The notes under the pieces: generated by a model
The model's database searches: none
Told to the model about the DNA's origin: nothing
What the model saw: only the letters and a program-made list of their open reading frames with translations
Assembly (NCBI RefSeq): GCF_900178525.1
Contig: NZ_FXDJ01000008.1
Location: 5,001 to 69,000, forward strand
Direction: 5' to 3'
DNA length: 64,000 nt
Source of the DNA: Massilibacteroides vaginae
GTDB lineage: Bacteria; Bacteroidota; Bacteroidia; Bacteroidales; Tannerellaceae
Translations under genes and position numbers: made by a program
In this document: positions 1 to 8,785 of the stretch, piece after piece
Layout of the letters: each line of letters starts with the position of its first letter
Position numbering within the stretch: the first letter of the stretch is position 1

Positions 1-603
1 GAAGGAATCACAGTGCACCCTCGTCCGGACGAACGACATATTCGTTATGCGGATGTTTACAGTTTAAAACCGGTTGTTAAAACTGAATTTAACATAGAGG
101 GCTATCCATCTCCAAGTTTTATAGATTTAGTGACGAAAGTAAAACCGACACAAGTTACGCTGGTTCCTGATGGTCCTGACGCGATCACCTCGAATGCAGG
201 GTGGGATGTGATTACACATTTTCAGGAGTTGTCCGAATTGGTTGAACTGTTTACAAGCAAAGGAATACGTTCCTCGATTTTTGTCGGAACTGATTTAGAA
301 AACATTGAGGCTGCGGTTAAAACAGGAACAGACCGGATTGAACTCTACACCGAACCCTATGCAACAATGTACGCAAGTAATAAAGAGCAAGCCGTTGCTC
401 CATTTATTAAAGCTGCTGAATTTGCCAGGAAACAAGGACTCGAGGTTAATGCAGGCCATGATCTAAGTCTTGAGAACCTGGCGTGGTTTAAGCGTAATAT
501 ACCTTTTTTGGAAGAAGTTTCGATTGGGCACGCATTAATTTGTGATGCTCTTTATTTTGGATTGAAAGAAACAATATCCCTTTATAAGGCATGTTTGAAA
601 TAG
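1..603 (+). CDS. pdxJ: Pyridoxine 5'-phosphate synthase PdxJ (5' partial)
   Basis: This is the last step of DXP-dependent vitamin B6 synthesis: condensation of 1-deoxyxylulose 5-phosphate with 3-amino-2-oxopropyl phosphate in the cytoplasm. The reading frame is open from base 1 (codons for [15 protein letters not shown]), so the GTG at 13 is internal and the true start lies outside the window. The family's phosphate-binding and active-site segments are visible: [10 protein letters not shown] at the left edge, [14 protein letters not shown] and the C-terminal [12 protein letters not shown] and [17 protein letters not shown]. About 200 residues of the usual ~238 are present. The tonB-type unit follows after 31 bp. 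A pyridoxal kinase lies 2.7 kb downstream, so a synthesis and a salvage enzyme for B6 sit close together. Confidence 0.96.
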   Translation, partial: EGITVHPRPDERHIRYADVYSLKPVVKTEFNIEGYPSPSFIDLVTKVKPTQVTLVPDGPDAITSNAGWDVITHFQELSELVELFTSKGIRSSIFVGTDLENIEAAVKTGTDRIELYTEPYATMYASNKEQAVAPFIKAAEFARKQGLEVNAGHDLSLENLAWFKRNIPFLEEVSIGHALICDALYFGLKETISLYKACLK

Positions 604-634
604 AATAAATAATAACCGAATAATACAAAAACAA

Positions 635-1342
635 ATGAGTATTTTGCTTTCTCTACAAGCTGCTGCACAAGCAACAGAAACAATGCCGGACTTAACGGCC
701 GAAATCATGCCAACCGAGGCGCAGATTAATGTGATTGACCTTGCTTTTAAAGGAGGGTGGATTATGGCTGTATTGCTTGTCTTATCGATTATAGCAGGCT
801 ATTTTATTATTCAGCGATCAATTATTATCAGACGTGCGGGAAAGGTAGATACTACATTTATGAATCGCATAAAAGATTATGTACACGATGGCAAGATCGA
901 ATCTGCGATAAAATTATGTCAGACAACGAATACCCCTTCTGCCCGTATGATCGAAAAAGGGCTATCCCGTTTAGGGCGTCCGATGAATGACGTACAGGTT
1001 GCTATTGAAAACGTGGGTAATCTGGAAGTAGCCAAACTTGAAAAGAGTTTTCCGATGATCGCTACCATTTCCGCAGGTGCACCGATGATCGGTTTCCTGG
1101 GTACCGTAACCGGGATGATCCGTTCATTCTTTGACATGGCAAACGCAGGCAGCAATGTCGATATTATGGTGTTGTCCGGAGGTATATATGAAGCTTTGGT
1201 TAGTACTGTAGGAGGATTAGTGGTTGGTATTATTACTTTGTTTGCTTACAACTATTTGGTTTCTCAGGTAGACGAAGTGGTAAATAAAATGGAAGCCAGC
1301 ACAATGGAATTTATGGACTTGCTGAATGAACCGGCAAACTAA
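635..1342 (+). CDS. exbB: MotA/TolQ/ExbB proton channel family protein
   Basis: Inner-membrane proton-channel subunit that, with ExbD, couples proton-motive force to TonB- or TolA-type energy transfer across the periplasm. It has 235 residues with three membrane segments: about 38-60, about 140-165 (TISAGAPMIGFLGTVTGMI, the conserved family core) and about 187-210 (STVGGLVVGIITLFAYNYLV). The loop between segments 1 and 2 is cytoplasmic, as in the family. ExbD starts 11 bp downstream and TonB follows, so the three genes form one transcription unit. Sequence alone does not separate ExbB from TolQ. The TolA-like charged linker of the third gene leaves a Tol-type role possible. Confidence 0.93.
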   Translation: MSILLSLQAAAQATETMPDLTAEIMPTEAQINVIDLAFKGGWIMAVLLVLSIIAGYFIIQRSIIIRRAGKVDTTFMNRIKDYVHDGKIESAIKLCQTTNTPSARMIEKGLSRLGRPMNDVQVAIENVGNLEVAKLEKSFPMIATISAGAPMIGFLGTVTGMIRSFFDMANAGSNVDIMVLSGGIYEALVSTVGGLVVGIITLFAYNYLVSQVDEVVNKMEASTMEFMDLLNEPAN

Positions 1343-1353
1343 TAAAACAAAAG

Positions 1354-1770
1354 ATGGGATTAAAACGAAGATCAAAAGCGGATTCATCCTTTAGTATGGC
1401 GTCTATGACGGATATCATCTTTTTATTGCTGATATTCTTCATGCTTTCGTCTACTGTGGTGATTCCAAATGCAATCAAGGTAACACTTCCTCAATCGAAG
1501 AAACAGACCTCGGCTAAGCCGATTACGCGTCTGACCATTGATGCTAACTTAAATTATTATGTAGCAGCGGGAAAAGACAGGGAAAAGCAAGTAACCTTTG
1601 ACGAGATTACTCCTTTCCTTCAAAACAGCTACGTGCAAGAACCGGAAATGTTTGTAATGCTATATGCGGATGAATCAGTTCCATATAAAGAAATTGTGAA
1701 AATTCTGAACGTCGCGAATGAGAATAAATTCAAGATAGCACTTGCCACTCGTCCGCAACAGAGGAGATAG
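1354..1770 (+). CDS. exbD: ExbD/TolR family protein
   Basis: Second subunit of the proton-driven energy transducer. A short basic N-terminus (GLKRRSKAD) is followed by one membrane helix (about 19-40) carrying the conserved protonatable aspartate of the family, Asp20 in SMTDIIFLLLIFFML, and then a periplasmic domain to residue 138. Its length is normal for ExbD/TolR. It sits 11 bp after exbB and 5 bp before the tonB-like gene, so translation is probably coupled. Confidence 0.93.
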   Translation: MGLKRRSKADSSFSMASMTDIIFLLLIFFMLSSTVVIPNAIKVTLPQSKKQTSAKPITRLTIDANLNYYVAAGKDREKQVTFDEITPFLQNSYVQEPEMFVMLYADESVPYKEIVKILNVANENKFKIALATRPQQRR

Positions 1771-1775
1771 CGCTT

Positions 1776-2597
1776 ATGAAGTTTAATAAAGATAACATAT
1801 ACAGTATTGCCGGTACGATTGCTTTTCATCTGGTGATTCTTATTATTCTTTGGTTTTCTGTGTTAAAATCCGTTATGCCGGATTTTGATGGAGGGGTATT
1901 GGTGAATTTCGGGAATATGGAGGCAGCTGCCGGTACATTTGAACCGAAATACAGTGGGAGTGATCTTCCACAGCAACAAACACCACCACCACCGGTAAGT
2001 CAGCCGGAGGCAAAAACGGAAGATCTGCTTACACAGGATATGGACGAAACTGTCTCGGTTGATGCGGAAAAGAAAAAAGCATTAGAAGAGAAAGCGCGAA
2101 AAGAATTAGCTGAAAAAGAACGCCTACAACGTGAAGAGGCCGAACGTAAACGAGTGGAAGAGGAACGAAAGAAAAAAGAACAAGCCATAAGTAACAGGGT
2201 GGCCGGTGCTTTCGGAATCGGACATGCCGACGGAGGAAGCCAGGGTAATGCTGCTTCAGGAGAAGGTAATCAGGGGAGTCCGTTTGGAAACTCGGATCAA
2301 GGGGAAAATGAAGGCGTTGGCGGATACGGCTCGTTTAATTTGAATGGACGTTCTATTGGAGCCGGAGGTTTACCTCGTCCGGCCTATACGATACAGGAAG
2401 AAGGACGTATTGTTGTTAACATTACCGTAGATCCGAAAGGGAATGTGGTATTTGCTGATATTGGTCGTGGAACTAATATTGACAATTCATCCATGCGTAA
2501 CAGTGCTCTTGAGGCTGCTAAACGAGCAAAATTTAATAGTATACCCGGAGCAAACAATCAAAGTGGAACAATCACTTACAGATACTCATTAAAATAA
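1776..2597 (+). CDS. tonB: TonB-family energy transducer with TolA-like charged linker
   Basis: A 273-residue bitopic protein. One N-terminal membrane helix (about 10-30) anchors it. A Pro-rich stretch (QQQTPPPPVSQPE) leads into a strongly charged helical segment of about 40 residues rich in K, E and R, and then a Gly/Asn/Ser-rich spacer. The C-terminal domain (about 190-273) contains RPAYTIQEEGRIVVNITVDPKGNVV, typical of TonB C-terminal domains. It would carry energy from ExbBD to outer-membrane transporters. The charged coiled segment resembles TolA more than enteric TonB, so a Tol-like role in envelope maintenance is an alternative. It is the last gene of the exbB-exbD-tonB unit, and the DJ-1 gene begins 6 bp later. 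Confidence 0.88.
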   Translation: MKFNKDNIYSIAGTIAFHLVILIILWFSVLKSVMPDFDGGVLVNFGNMEAAAGTFEPKYSGSDLPQQQTPPPPVSQPEAKTEDLLTQDMDETVSVDAEKKKALEEKARKELAEKERLQREEAERKRVEEERKKKEQAISNRVAGAFGIGHADGGSQGNAASGEGNQGSPFGNSDQGENEGVGGYGSFNLNGRSIGAGGLPRPAYTIQEEGRIVVNITVDPKGNVVFADIGRGTNIDNSSMRNSALEAAKRAKFNSIPGANNQSGTITYRYSLK

Positions 2598-2603
2598 AAT
2601 CGT

Positions 2604-3149
2604 ATGAAAAAAGCATTCGTATTTCTCGCAACAGGCTTTGAAGAAACAGAAGCCATTGGAACTGTGGACGTATTGCGCCGCGGAGGTATTGAAGCCGTTA
2701 CGGTTTCTATAACAGGGGATAAAAAAGTGAGTGGAGCTCATGGAATTGATGTAGTTGCTGATGTGTTGTTTGCAGATGCAGACTTTTCTGATGCAGACGC
2801 GTTGGTGTTGCCGGGAGGTATGCCGGGTAGCAGTAACCTGAATGCTTTCGAGCCACTTAAAGAACTTTTGTTAGATCAATATAGAAAAGAAAAAACAGTA
2901 GCGGCTATATGCGCGGCTCCTCTTGTTTTAGGGGGATTGGGCTTACTTAAAAACAGAAAAGCAACTTGCTATCCGAGTTTTGAGCCTAAACTGATCGGTG
3001 CAACAGTAGTAAACGAAAACTCCGTTACCGATGGTCACGTAATCACCGGTAAAGGTCCCGGTTTAGTCTTTGATTTTGCTTTGGCAATTGTAACGGCTCT
3101 TAAAGGAGAAGCCGTTGCCGAAGAGGTTTCGGCCGGATTATTGTTATAA
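2604..3149 (+). CDS. DJ-1/PfpI family protein (YajL-like)
   Basis: A 181-residue single-domain protein of the DJ-1/ThiJ/PfpI superfamily. The reactive cysteine lies at the nucleophile elbow (AAICAAP, Cys103), with the conserved glutamate near the N-terminus (GFEETEA, Glu13/Glu14) and the VLPGGMPGS loop. Family members include protein and nucleotide deglycases and oxidative-stress chaperones; which activity applies here cannot be told. It starts 6 bp after the tonB-like gene and is followed by a strong intrinsic terminator, so it closes the pdxJ-exbBD-tonB transcription unit. Confidence 0.9.
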   Translation: MKKAFVFLATGFEETEAIGTVDVLRRGGIEAVTVSITGDKKVSGAHGIDVVADVLFADADFSDADALVLPGGMPGSSNLNAFEPLKELLLDQYRKEKTVAAICAAPLVLGGLGLLKNRKATCYPSFEPKLIGATVVNENSVTDGHVITGKGPGLVFDFALAIVTALKGEAVAEEVSAGLLL

Positions 3150-3173
3150 TTAGAAGTTTATAAAAAAAAGATA

Positions 3174-3208
3174 GGGGGCGGTCAATACTTTTGATCGCCC
3201 CCTTTGTT
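3174..3208 (+). terminator. Intrinsic terminator after the DJ-1 gene
   Basis: GC-rich hairpin with arms GGGGGCGGTCA and TGATCGCCCCC (one G-T pair), followed by CTTTGTTG. It sits 25 bp after the DJ-1 stop and ends the upstream unit before the pyridoxal kinase promoter. Confidence 0.85.
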
Positions 3209-3237
3209 GTATATAGTGAGGGATTAAAGTACTTTTG
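3207..3237 (+). promoter_or_regulatory. Bacteroidota-type promoter for pyridoxal kinase
   Basis: TACTTTTG at 3230-3237 fits the -7 consensus TAnnTTTG, with TTG at 3207-3209 about 20 bp upstream as a -33 element. It lies just after the terminator hairpin and 23 bp before the kinase start at 3260. This argues against the longer frame beginning at 3191. Confidence 0.65.
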
Positions 3238-3259
3238 TAATTCATTAAATGTAATAGAA

Positions 3260-4120
3260 ATGGAAAAAATAACAAGACAAAAACGGGTTGCTGCCGTACA
3301 TGATATTTCAGGGTTCGGTAAATGTTCACTAACTGTAGCCCTTCCTATACTTTCGGCTGCCGGAATTGAAGCGGCAGCTTTGCCTACAGCCGTATTATCA
3401 ACCCATACAGGTGGTATTAGCGGTTTTACTTACCGTGATCTGACCGCAGATATTCGTCCTTTTACGGAACACTGGAATTCGCTGGGTTTGCACTTTGATG
3501 CTCTTTACAGTGGTTTCTTAGGTTCATTCGAGCAGTTAGACCTTGTTGGCGAGTTTTTCGATACATTTAAAACAGATGATAACATCATTCTGGTTGATCC
3601 GGTAATGGCGGATAACGGTGAATTGTATAAGATCTTTACACCCGAATTTGCTGCCGGAATGGCTAAGCTATGCGAAAAAGCAGATATTCTTGTACCAAAT
3701 ATAACAGAAGCTTCGTTTTTATTAGGGGAAGCTTATCAGGAAGGTCCCTATACAAAAACGTTTATTGAGGATCTTTTGAAGAAACTAACCCGATTAGGAG
3801 CTGATAAAATAGTTCTTACCGGTGTGTTCTTTGATGAAAATGAACTTGGTGCAGCCACTTATGATAAAACAACCGGAACTATTGATTACCTGTTGGCTCC
3901 ACGTATTCCCGGTTATTTTCATGGAACGGGAGATGTGTTTGGCAGTGCTTTACTCTCAGGATTGCTGAATGGCTTTAGCCTGTCGGAATCTGCCGGAATT
4001 GCCGTGAGATATACAACCGAAAGTATCCGAAGAACCTTCGAGGCGAAAACCGATATTAGATTTGGCGTTGACTTTGAGCGGAGTATTCCTAATTTTCTTA
4101 AAGACTTAAAACTACTATAA
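3260..4120 (+). CDS. pdxY: Pyridoxal/pyridoxamine kinase
   Basis: ATP-dependent kinase of the ribokinase fold that phosphorylates B6 vitamers in the salvage pathway. The 286-residue product has the family N-terminus (VAAVHDISGFGKCSLTVALPIL), the pyridoxal-binding PTAVLSTHTG segment, DPVMADNG, and the C-terminal anion-hole and catalytic-base motif HGTGDVFGSALLSG. The frame extends upstream to 3191, but that start lies inside the terminator and upstream of the promoter, so ATG 3260 is chosen. The stop overlaps the next ATG by one base (TAATG), indicating coupling with the ketopantoate reductase-like gene. The symbol could equally be pdxK. Confidence 0.9.
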   Translation: MEKITRQKRVAAVHDISGFGKCSLTVALPILSAAGIEAAALPTAVLSTHTGGISGFTYRDLTADIRPFTEHWNSLGLHFDALYSGFLGSFEQLDLVGEFFDTFKTDDNIILVDPVMADNGELYKIFTPEFAAGMAKLCEKADILVPNITEASFLLGEAYQEGPYTKTFIEDLLKKLTRLGADKIVLTGVFFDENELGAATYDKTTGTIDYLLAPRIPGYFHGTGDVFGSALLSGLLNGFSLSESAGIAVRYTTESIRRTFEAKTDIRFGVDFERSIPNFLKDLKLL

Positions 4121-5034
4121 TGGCTGTGAAAATTGCAGTATCCGGAATAGGAGCGGTCGGTGGATACTATGGTGGATTGTTGGCACATCAGTATCAGAAT
4201 TCACCGGAAGTGGAGGTGTATTTTATCTCACGGGGAGAAAATATGAAAGTGATCCAAAACAAAGGATTGGAAATCAGCATGCCTGATAGTTCTTTTGTGG
4301 TACGTCCTAAATTAATTACAGACCAACCCGAAGATATCGGGGAAGTGGATTTCCTGCTTTGCTGCACTAAAAGCTATGATTTGAAAGATAACTTATTGCA
4401 TCTGGCTCCGGTTATTGGCAAAAAAACGGTTGTGATTCCTTTCCTGAATGGTGCCAATATTACTGAACAGATAAAAACGCTATTGCCTGACCAAGAAATT
4501 TGGCAAGGCTGTGTATATATCGGCGCACGGCTTCTTGAACCCGGGGTTGTTAGTAAATATTCGGTTAAAGAAAGACTGTTTTTCGGAAGTGAGCAAGGAA
4601 GCAAAGTAAAACAGGAACAATTGCTTACTATTCTTGTGAAAGCCGGAATTAATGCCTTTAATCCACAGGACATAACTACACGCATCTGGAAGAAGTTTTT
4701 TATGATTTCTACCGCCGCAACCATTACTTCGTATTACAACAAACCTATCGACGAAGTGGTTAGGGATTACTATGATAGCTTTAAGGCGCTTTGTACAGAG
4801 TTGAAGCAGGTGGCTTCGGCAAAAGGTGTTCTGCTGGATGATGATATAATTGAAACAACGCTGGAAACCCAAAAGATGATGCCTCCCGGATCGATCACCT
4901 CCATGCACCACGATTTCAAACAAGGGAAAAATACCGAGTTGGAAAATCTCACCGGCTTTGTGGTAAACGAAGCACGAAAACTAAACATTGCCACTCCCTT
5001 TTACGATAAAATGTATGCCGCTTTATCTCATTAA
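4120..5034 (+). CDS. Ketopantoate reductase family protein (PanE/ApbA)
   Basis: A 304-residue NADPH-dependent 2-dehydropantoate 2-reductase-like enzyme, which in its classical role makes pantoate for coenzyme A. The Rossmann motif GIGAVGGYYGG is at residues 8-18. FLLCCTKSYDL, VVIPFLNGAN and the catalytic-lysine region RIWKKFFMIS follow, and the C-terminal substrate segment has SITSMHHDFKQGKNTELENLTG. It overlaps the kinase stop by one base, so the two form an operon. Pantothenate genes are absent nearby. Several PanE-like reductases per genome are common, so the true substrate is uncertain. Confidence 0.88.
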   Translation: MAVKIAVSGIGAVGGYYGGLLAHQYQNSPEVEVYFISRGENMKVIQNKGLEISMPDSSFVVRPKLITDQPEDIGEVDFLLCCTKSYDLKDNLLHLAPVIGKKTVVIPFLNGANITEQIKTLLPDQEIWQGCVYIGARLLEPGVVSKYSVKERLFFGSEQGSKVKQEQLLTILVKAGINAFNPQDITTRIWKKFFMISTAATITSYYNKPIDEVVRDYYDSFKALCTELKQVASAKGVLLDDDIIETTLETQKMMPPGSITSMHHDFKQGKNTELENLTGFVVNEARKLNIATPFYDKMYAALSH

Positions 5035-5065
5035 ATATTTCGCAAAAAAGAGGAGCTTTTTTTCA

Positions 5066-5139
5066 ACATCCTTTATCTTTTAAAACATATCCTTTATTTT
5101 TCCAAAAATAACCTTTATGTTTGGAAAAATAAAGGATGT
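5066..5139. repeat. Array A: four 11-bp boxes at exact 21-bp spacing
   Basis: On the + strand the boxes are ACATCCTTTAT (5066-5076), ATATCCTTTAT (5087-5097), ATAACCTTTAT (5108-5118) and, flipped in place, ATAAAGGATGT (5129-5139). Starts are exactly 21 bp apart. Box 2 with its flank and flipped box 4 form a perfect 15-bp inverted repeat (5089-5103 with 5123-5137, 19-nt loop), followed by a T-run. It lies between the convergent 3' ends of the ketopantoate reductase-like gene and corA, where no GC-rich terminator is present, so it may also end transcription. Confidence 0.85.
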
Positions 5140-5200
5140 TTTTATATGGTTGATTTTTAAGGGATTACAAACGTGTTTTTTGCAGACGTTGAAAAGGCTT

Positions 5201-6277
5201 TTAATACCAGTCTTTTTTGCGGAGGAAGAGCCAGGTAATCAGGGCGGTAACGATCATAATCGCCCAGGCAATGAGGTAACCATAGCGCCAGCTAAGTTCA
5301 GGCATGTTTTTAAAGTTCATTCCCCAGATACCGGCCAGAAAGGTAAGGGGGATGAAGAGGGTGGAAACAATCGTAAGTCGTTTCATTATGGCATTCATAC
5401 GAAGGTCGTTGTTCGAAATATATAAGTCGACCAACGACGAGATAATCTCACGGCAACCTTCTATGGTTTGGTTTACATAAAGCAATTGATCTGCAATATC
5501 TGTAAAGGCCGGGAGTGAATCGGGGTTTATTAGGATTTTGTCGGATTTGCTTAACTTACCAAGTTGTTCGCGTAGCGGCTGACTGTTTTTCCGGATCACC
5601 ATATATTCACGTCTGCGTTGTTGAATCAGCGAACCTACACTGCGCTGATCGGTCGAAATATTCAATAAGGTATCTTCAATATCTTCAAGCAATTCCTCAA
5701 CGCGCAAAGAGGCTTCAACAAGACTTGCCACAACGGCATTGAGCAGAAAAGCAAGCAGCAAACTACTGTCTTTCGCTCGCAAACTAAGCACATCGTCCTG
5801 AATGGCTTTCATAACCGGGGCAAACAGATCGTGGTTGTTCTCAACCAAAGTTACAATCGTATTTCCTGCCAACAAGATAGCAATATGTTCTGTATGAATC
5901 TGGTTGGATTCGTCGTAATGGCAGGTGTTTAAGATAATAAAAACCTTGTCTTTATATTCCTCAACTTTAACGATGTGTTGTGATGTCAGGATATCTTTGG
6001 CATCAAGAGCATCCAGTCCGAAATCCGTAGCAATGTTTGTTATTAATTCAGCATCAGCCAGTCCGCTCACTTGCAGCCAGTTTACCTTGTTACTGTCGGG
6101 AAGCTTGTGAAAATGTAAGTGATCGGTTTTGATCTCATGCGTTTGTACTCCGGCTGCATTATAGTTGATAAGACGGATACTTGTTGGCGTGGTGTTATCG
6201 CCCGTATAAACGTATTGTTCCGATAGATGGCGGTTGGCCGAACGTTTACGCTTTCCTGTATTTTCTTTTCTTTTCAT
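5201..6277 (-). CDS. corA: CorA-family magnesium/cobalt transporter
   Basis: Inner-membrane divalent-cation channel. The 358-residue product has a large cytoplasmic domain with long helices, then two C-terminal membrane segments separated by the signature GMNFKNMPELSW, and ends with a basic tail (LFLRKKDWY). The frame runs 25 codons further upstream into the mutS2 coding region. ATG 6277, 20 bp after the mutS2 stop and followed by a basic KRKENTGKRKR start, is preferred. It is the last gene of the PDZ-mutS2-corA series. Confidence 0.93.
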   Translation of the reverse strand: MKRKENTGKRKRSANRHLSEQYVYTGDNTTPTSIRLINYNAAGVQTHEIKTDHLHFHKLPDSNKVNWLQVSGLADAELITNIATDFGLDALDAKDILTSQHIVKVEEYKDKVFIILNTCHYDESNQIHTEHIAILLAGNTIVTLVENNHDLFAPVMKAIQDDVLSLRAKDSSLLLAFLLNAVVASLVEASLRVEELLEDIEDTLLNISTDQRSVGSLIQQRRREYMVIRKNSQPLREQLGKLSKSDKILINPDSLPAFTDIADQLLYVNQTIEGCREIISSLVDLYISNNDLRMNAIMKRLTIVSTLFIPLTFLAGIWGMNFKNMPELSWRYGYLIAWAIMIVTALITWLFLRKKDWY

Positions 6278-6296
6278 GCCGGATATTATTATAGAA

Positions 6297-8762
6297 TTAC
6301 TCAAACTCCACAACTGTAATGCCTGAACCACCCAACTGTACGTGCTCGTCACGAAAATGCTCTACTCCCGGAGTGCTTCTCAGGTATTCACGTATAAGTT
6401 GACGTAATGCACCTGTGCCCGTACCGTGAAGAATTCGAACACGTGTCGAACCTACCAGAATGGCATCGTCGATAAAGTAAGTAACAGCCTGCAACGCTTC
6501 GTCTCCACGCATACCTCTCACATCGATTTCCTGCTTAAAGTTAAGCTTTTTATCATGCATATCATCTCTTGTTTGCGCGCTAACGAAGGTGCTTTTCTTT
6601 ATTTCTTGCTTTAGTTGATTTTTGCTTACTTTCTCCAGCCTGTCTAATTTAACGGTACTCTTGATCATGCCAAATGCAACCGTAGCTTGCACTCCCTGCA
6701 ACTCCATTACCGTTCCGGCAGAAGTCTGCCCTTTAAGGCGTACAGCATCGCCTACTTCAATCACATCACGATTAAAAACGGGTTGTTTTACGGGTTGCTT
6801 AGCTGTTTTTTTCTCTTTACGTTCTTTTAATTTAGCCATTTTCCGGGCTATCTTATCGTCCGAAACAGCCGCATCATTTATGGACGACTTAAATTCTTCC
6901 ATAGATTTGCGGATCAACTTGGTTTGCTCTTTCTCGGCTTGCGCTTCCTTGATTTCCCGAATCGTATTCTCTATCTTGGCATTAGCTTCCGATATAATAC
7001 GTTGCGCTTCTGCTTTTGCCTCCCGAATGATTTCCTTTTGTTGTTTGTTTACGGCTTCAAGATCGGTTTCATATCGGGCGATTGTATCTTCCAGTTTCTT
7101 CTCGCGCTGACGAATATTCTGCCTTTTGCTTTCCCAATACCGCTTGTCTCGCACAATATCTTGCAGGTACTTATCCATATCAATATAGTCAGACCCTACC
7201 TTGTTGGAAGCATCAGCAATTACATCCTCGGGCAAACCGATTTTGCGCGCGATCTCTACCGCAAATGAACTTCCCGGATTGCCGATAGACAATTTAAACA
7301 ACGGTTGCATCAGGTGCCGGTCATACAACATGGCTCCGTTTACAAGCCCTTCTGTGTCTTCGGCCAGATGCTTTAGGTTCTGATAGTGAGTCGTTACTAC
7401 ACCATAACTTCCGCTGCGGTTAAACCGGTCAAGCAGGGCTTCGGCTATTGCTCCACCTATCTGTGGCTCGGTACCGCTACCGAATTCATCAATCAGTATA
7501 ATGGATTTTTCATTACAGTTCTTTACAAAGTACTTCATATTTGTTAGGTGTGAACTGTATGTGCTTAAATCATTTTCTATACTTTGTTCGTCGCCAATAT
7601 CAATAAAAATACTTTCAAAAATCCCTGTTCGCGAACTTTCATGAACCGGAACAGGCAATCCGCATTGCAGCATGTATTGGATCAATCCGACTGTTTTTAA
7701 ACAAACAGACTTACCGCCCGCATTTGGTCCCGAAATTACCAGAAGGCGTTTGTTTTCCTTCAATTCGATATCTAAAGGAACAACCTCTTTGCCTTGTTTC
7801 TTGAGTGATAAATAGAGCAGGGGGTGGGTTGCGCGCGCCCAGTCAATCTGTTGCTTATTCTCAAGTACAGGTTTGATGGCATTGATTTGTTCTGCAAAGA
7901 GCGCTTTTGCATGTATAAAATCTATCTCGGCCAGGAATTCATAGGAACACAGAATTTCCGGAACCAGTGGACGCACCGTATTGGTGAATACCGTGAGAAT
8001 ACGAATAATTTCTCTGCGTTCTTCGCTTTCCAGTTCACGCACACGGTTATTTGCCTCTACAACAACCTCGGGTTCAATAAAAACAGTCTTTCCGGTAGCC
8101 GATTCGTCATGCACAATTCCTCTTATTTTCCGTTTGAAAGCCGGGGCAACAGGAATCATCAATCGACCATCACGCATAGTAGGAGCTACATCTTTATCGA
8201 CTACACCTTCGGATTGGGCCGATCGCAGTATCGCTTGTAAACTACGGGAGATGCTGCCGGTAGTGGAGGCTATCTCTTTTCGTATGCGGGCTAAGTCGGA
8301 AGAGGCATTATCCTTAACTCGTCCGAATTTATCAAGTATTCCGTCTATCTGTGTGATTAGTTGGGGAAATGCCATAATATCGCCGGCAAGAGCGGTTAAC
8401 GCCGGATAAAGGATTTCGTCTTCTTCCGGCGAACGGAAAAACCGAATAATATCGTGAATGGTTTGAAGCGAGCGTTTTATATCAAACAGTTCTTTTTCAT
8501 CCAAATAGGTTCCTTCCGGACGAATTCGTTTTAATGAATAGCGTACATCATAAAAATAGTTGGCCGGAAACTCTTTATCGCCATGTAGAATACGAATAAA
8601 TTCGTCTGTTTGTTCCAGCTTTTGTGTGACCTCCAAGAAGTCTGAAGAAAAAGACATGGCTGCCGTACGCTCTTCTCCCAGCGTACTTAAACATTTTTCG
8701 GAAATAATAAGACGGACCTTATCAAAGCCCGTCTTAAATTCAAAATTTTGTGGATATATCAC
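6297..8762 (-). CDS. mutS2: Endonuclease MutS2 / ribosome-rescue Smr ATPase
   Basis: An 821-residue MutS2. A MutS-like clamp and core region is followed by an ABC-type ATPase domain with Walker A GPNAGGKS, Walker B ILIDEFGSGTEP and a conserved histidine loop (VVTTHY). A long charged coiled coil (about 515-640) leads to a C-terminal Smr domain (about 745-821, with DVRG and LHGTGTGALRQLI). Family members act as recombination suppressors or split collided ribosomes; which applies here cannot be read. Gene order puts it 23 bp after the PDZ gene and 20 bp before corA. Confidence 0.95.
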   Translation of the reverse strand: MIYPQNFEFKTGFDKVRLIISEKCLSTLGEERTAAMSFSSDFLEVTQKLEQTDEFIRILHGDKEFPANYFYDVRYSLKRIRPEGTYLDEKELFDIKRSLQTIHDIIRFFRSPEEDEILYPALTALAGDIMAFPQLITQIDGILDKFGRVKDNASSDLARIRKEIASTTGSISRSLQAILRSAQSEGVVDKDVAPTMRDGRLMIPVAPAFKRKIRGIVHDESATGKTVFIEPEVVVEANNRVRELESEERREIIRILTVFTNTVRPLVPEILCSYEFLAEIDFIHAKALFAEQINAIKPVLENKQQIDWARATHPLLYLSLKKQGKEVVPLDIELKENKRLLVISGPNAGGKSVCLKTVGLIQYMLQCGLPVPVHESSRTGIFESIFIDIGDEQSIENDLSTYSSHLTNMKYFVKNCNEKSIILIDEFGSGTEPQIGGAIAEALLDRFNRSGSYGVVTTHYQNLKHLAEDTEGLVNGAMLYDRHLMQPLFKLSIGNPGSSFAVEIARKIGLPEDVIADASNKVGSDYIDMDKYLQDIVRDKRYWESKRQNIRQREKKLEDTIARYETDLEAVNKQQKEIIREAKAEAQRIISEANAKIENTIREIKEAQAEKEQTKLIRKSMEEFKSSINDAAVSDDKIARKMAKLKERKEKKTAKQPVKQPVFNRDVIEVGDAVRLKGQTSAGTVMELQGVQATVAFGMIKSTVKLDRLEKVSKNQLKQEIKKSTFVSAQTRDDMHDKKLNFKQEIDVRGMRGDEALQAVTYFIDDAILVGSTRVRILHGTGTGALRQLIREYLRSTPGVEHFRDEHVQLGGSGITVVEFE

Positions 8763-8785
8763 GTTTTTTTACTCAAATAAAAAAG

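Noticed and set aside
3191-3259. N-terminal extension of pyridoxal kinase
   Set aside because: The extension begins in the terminator hairpin and is upstream of the -7 box; the family N-terminus begins at 3260.
5066-5139. CRISPR array reading of the phased repeats
   Set aside because: Repeat units are only 11-12 bp with 10-bp AT-rich linkers, there is no leader or cas gene, and units flip orientation.
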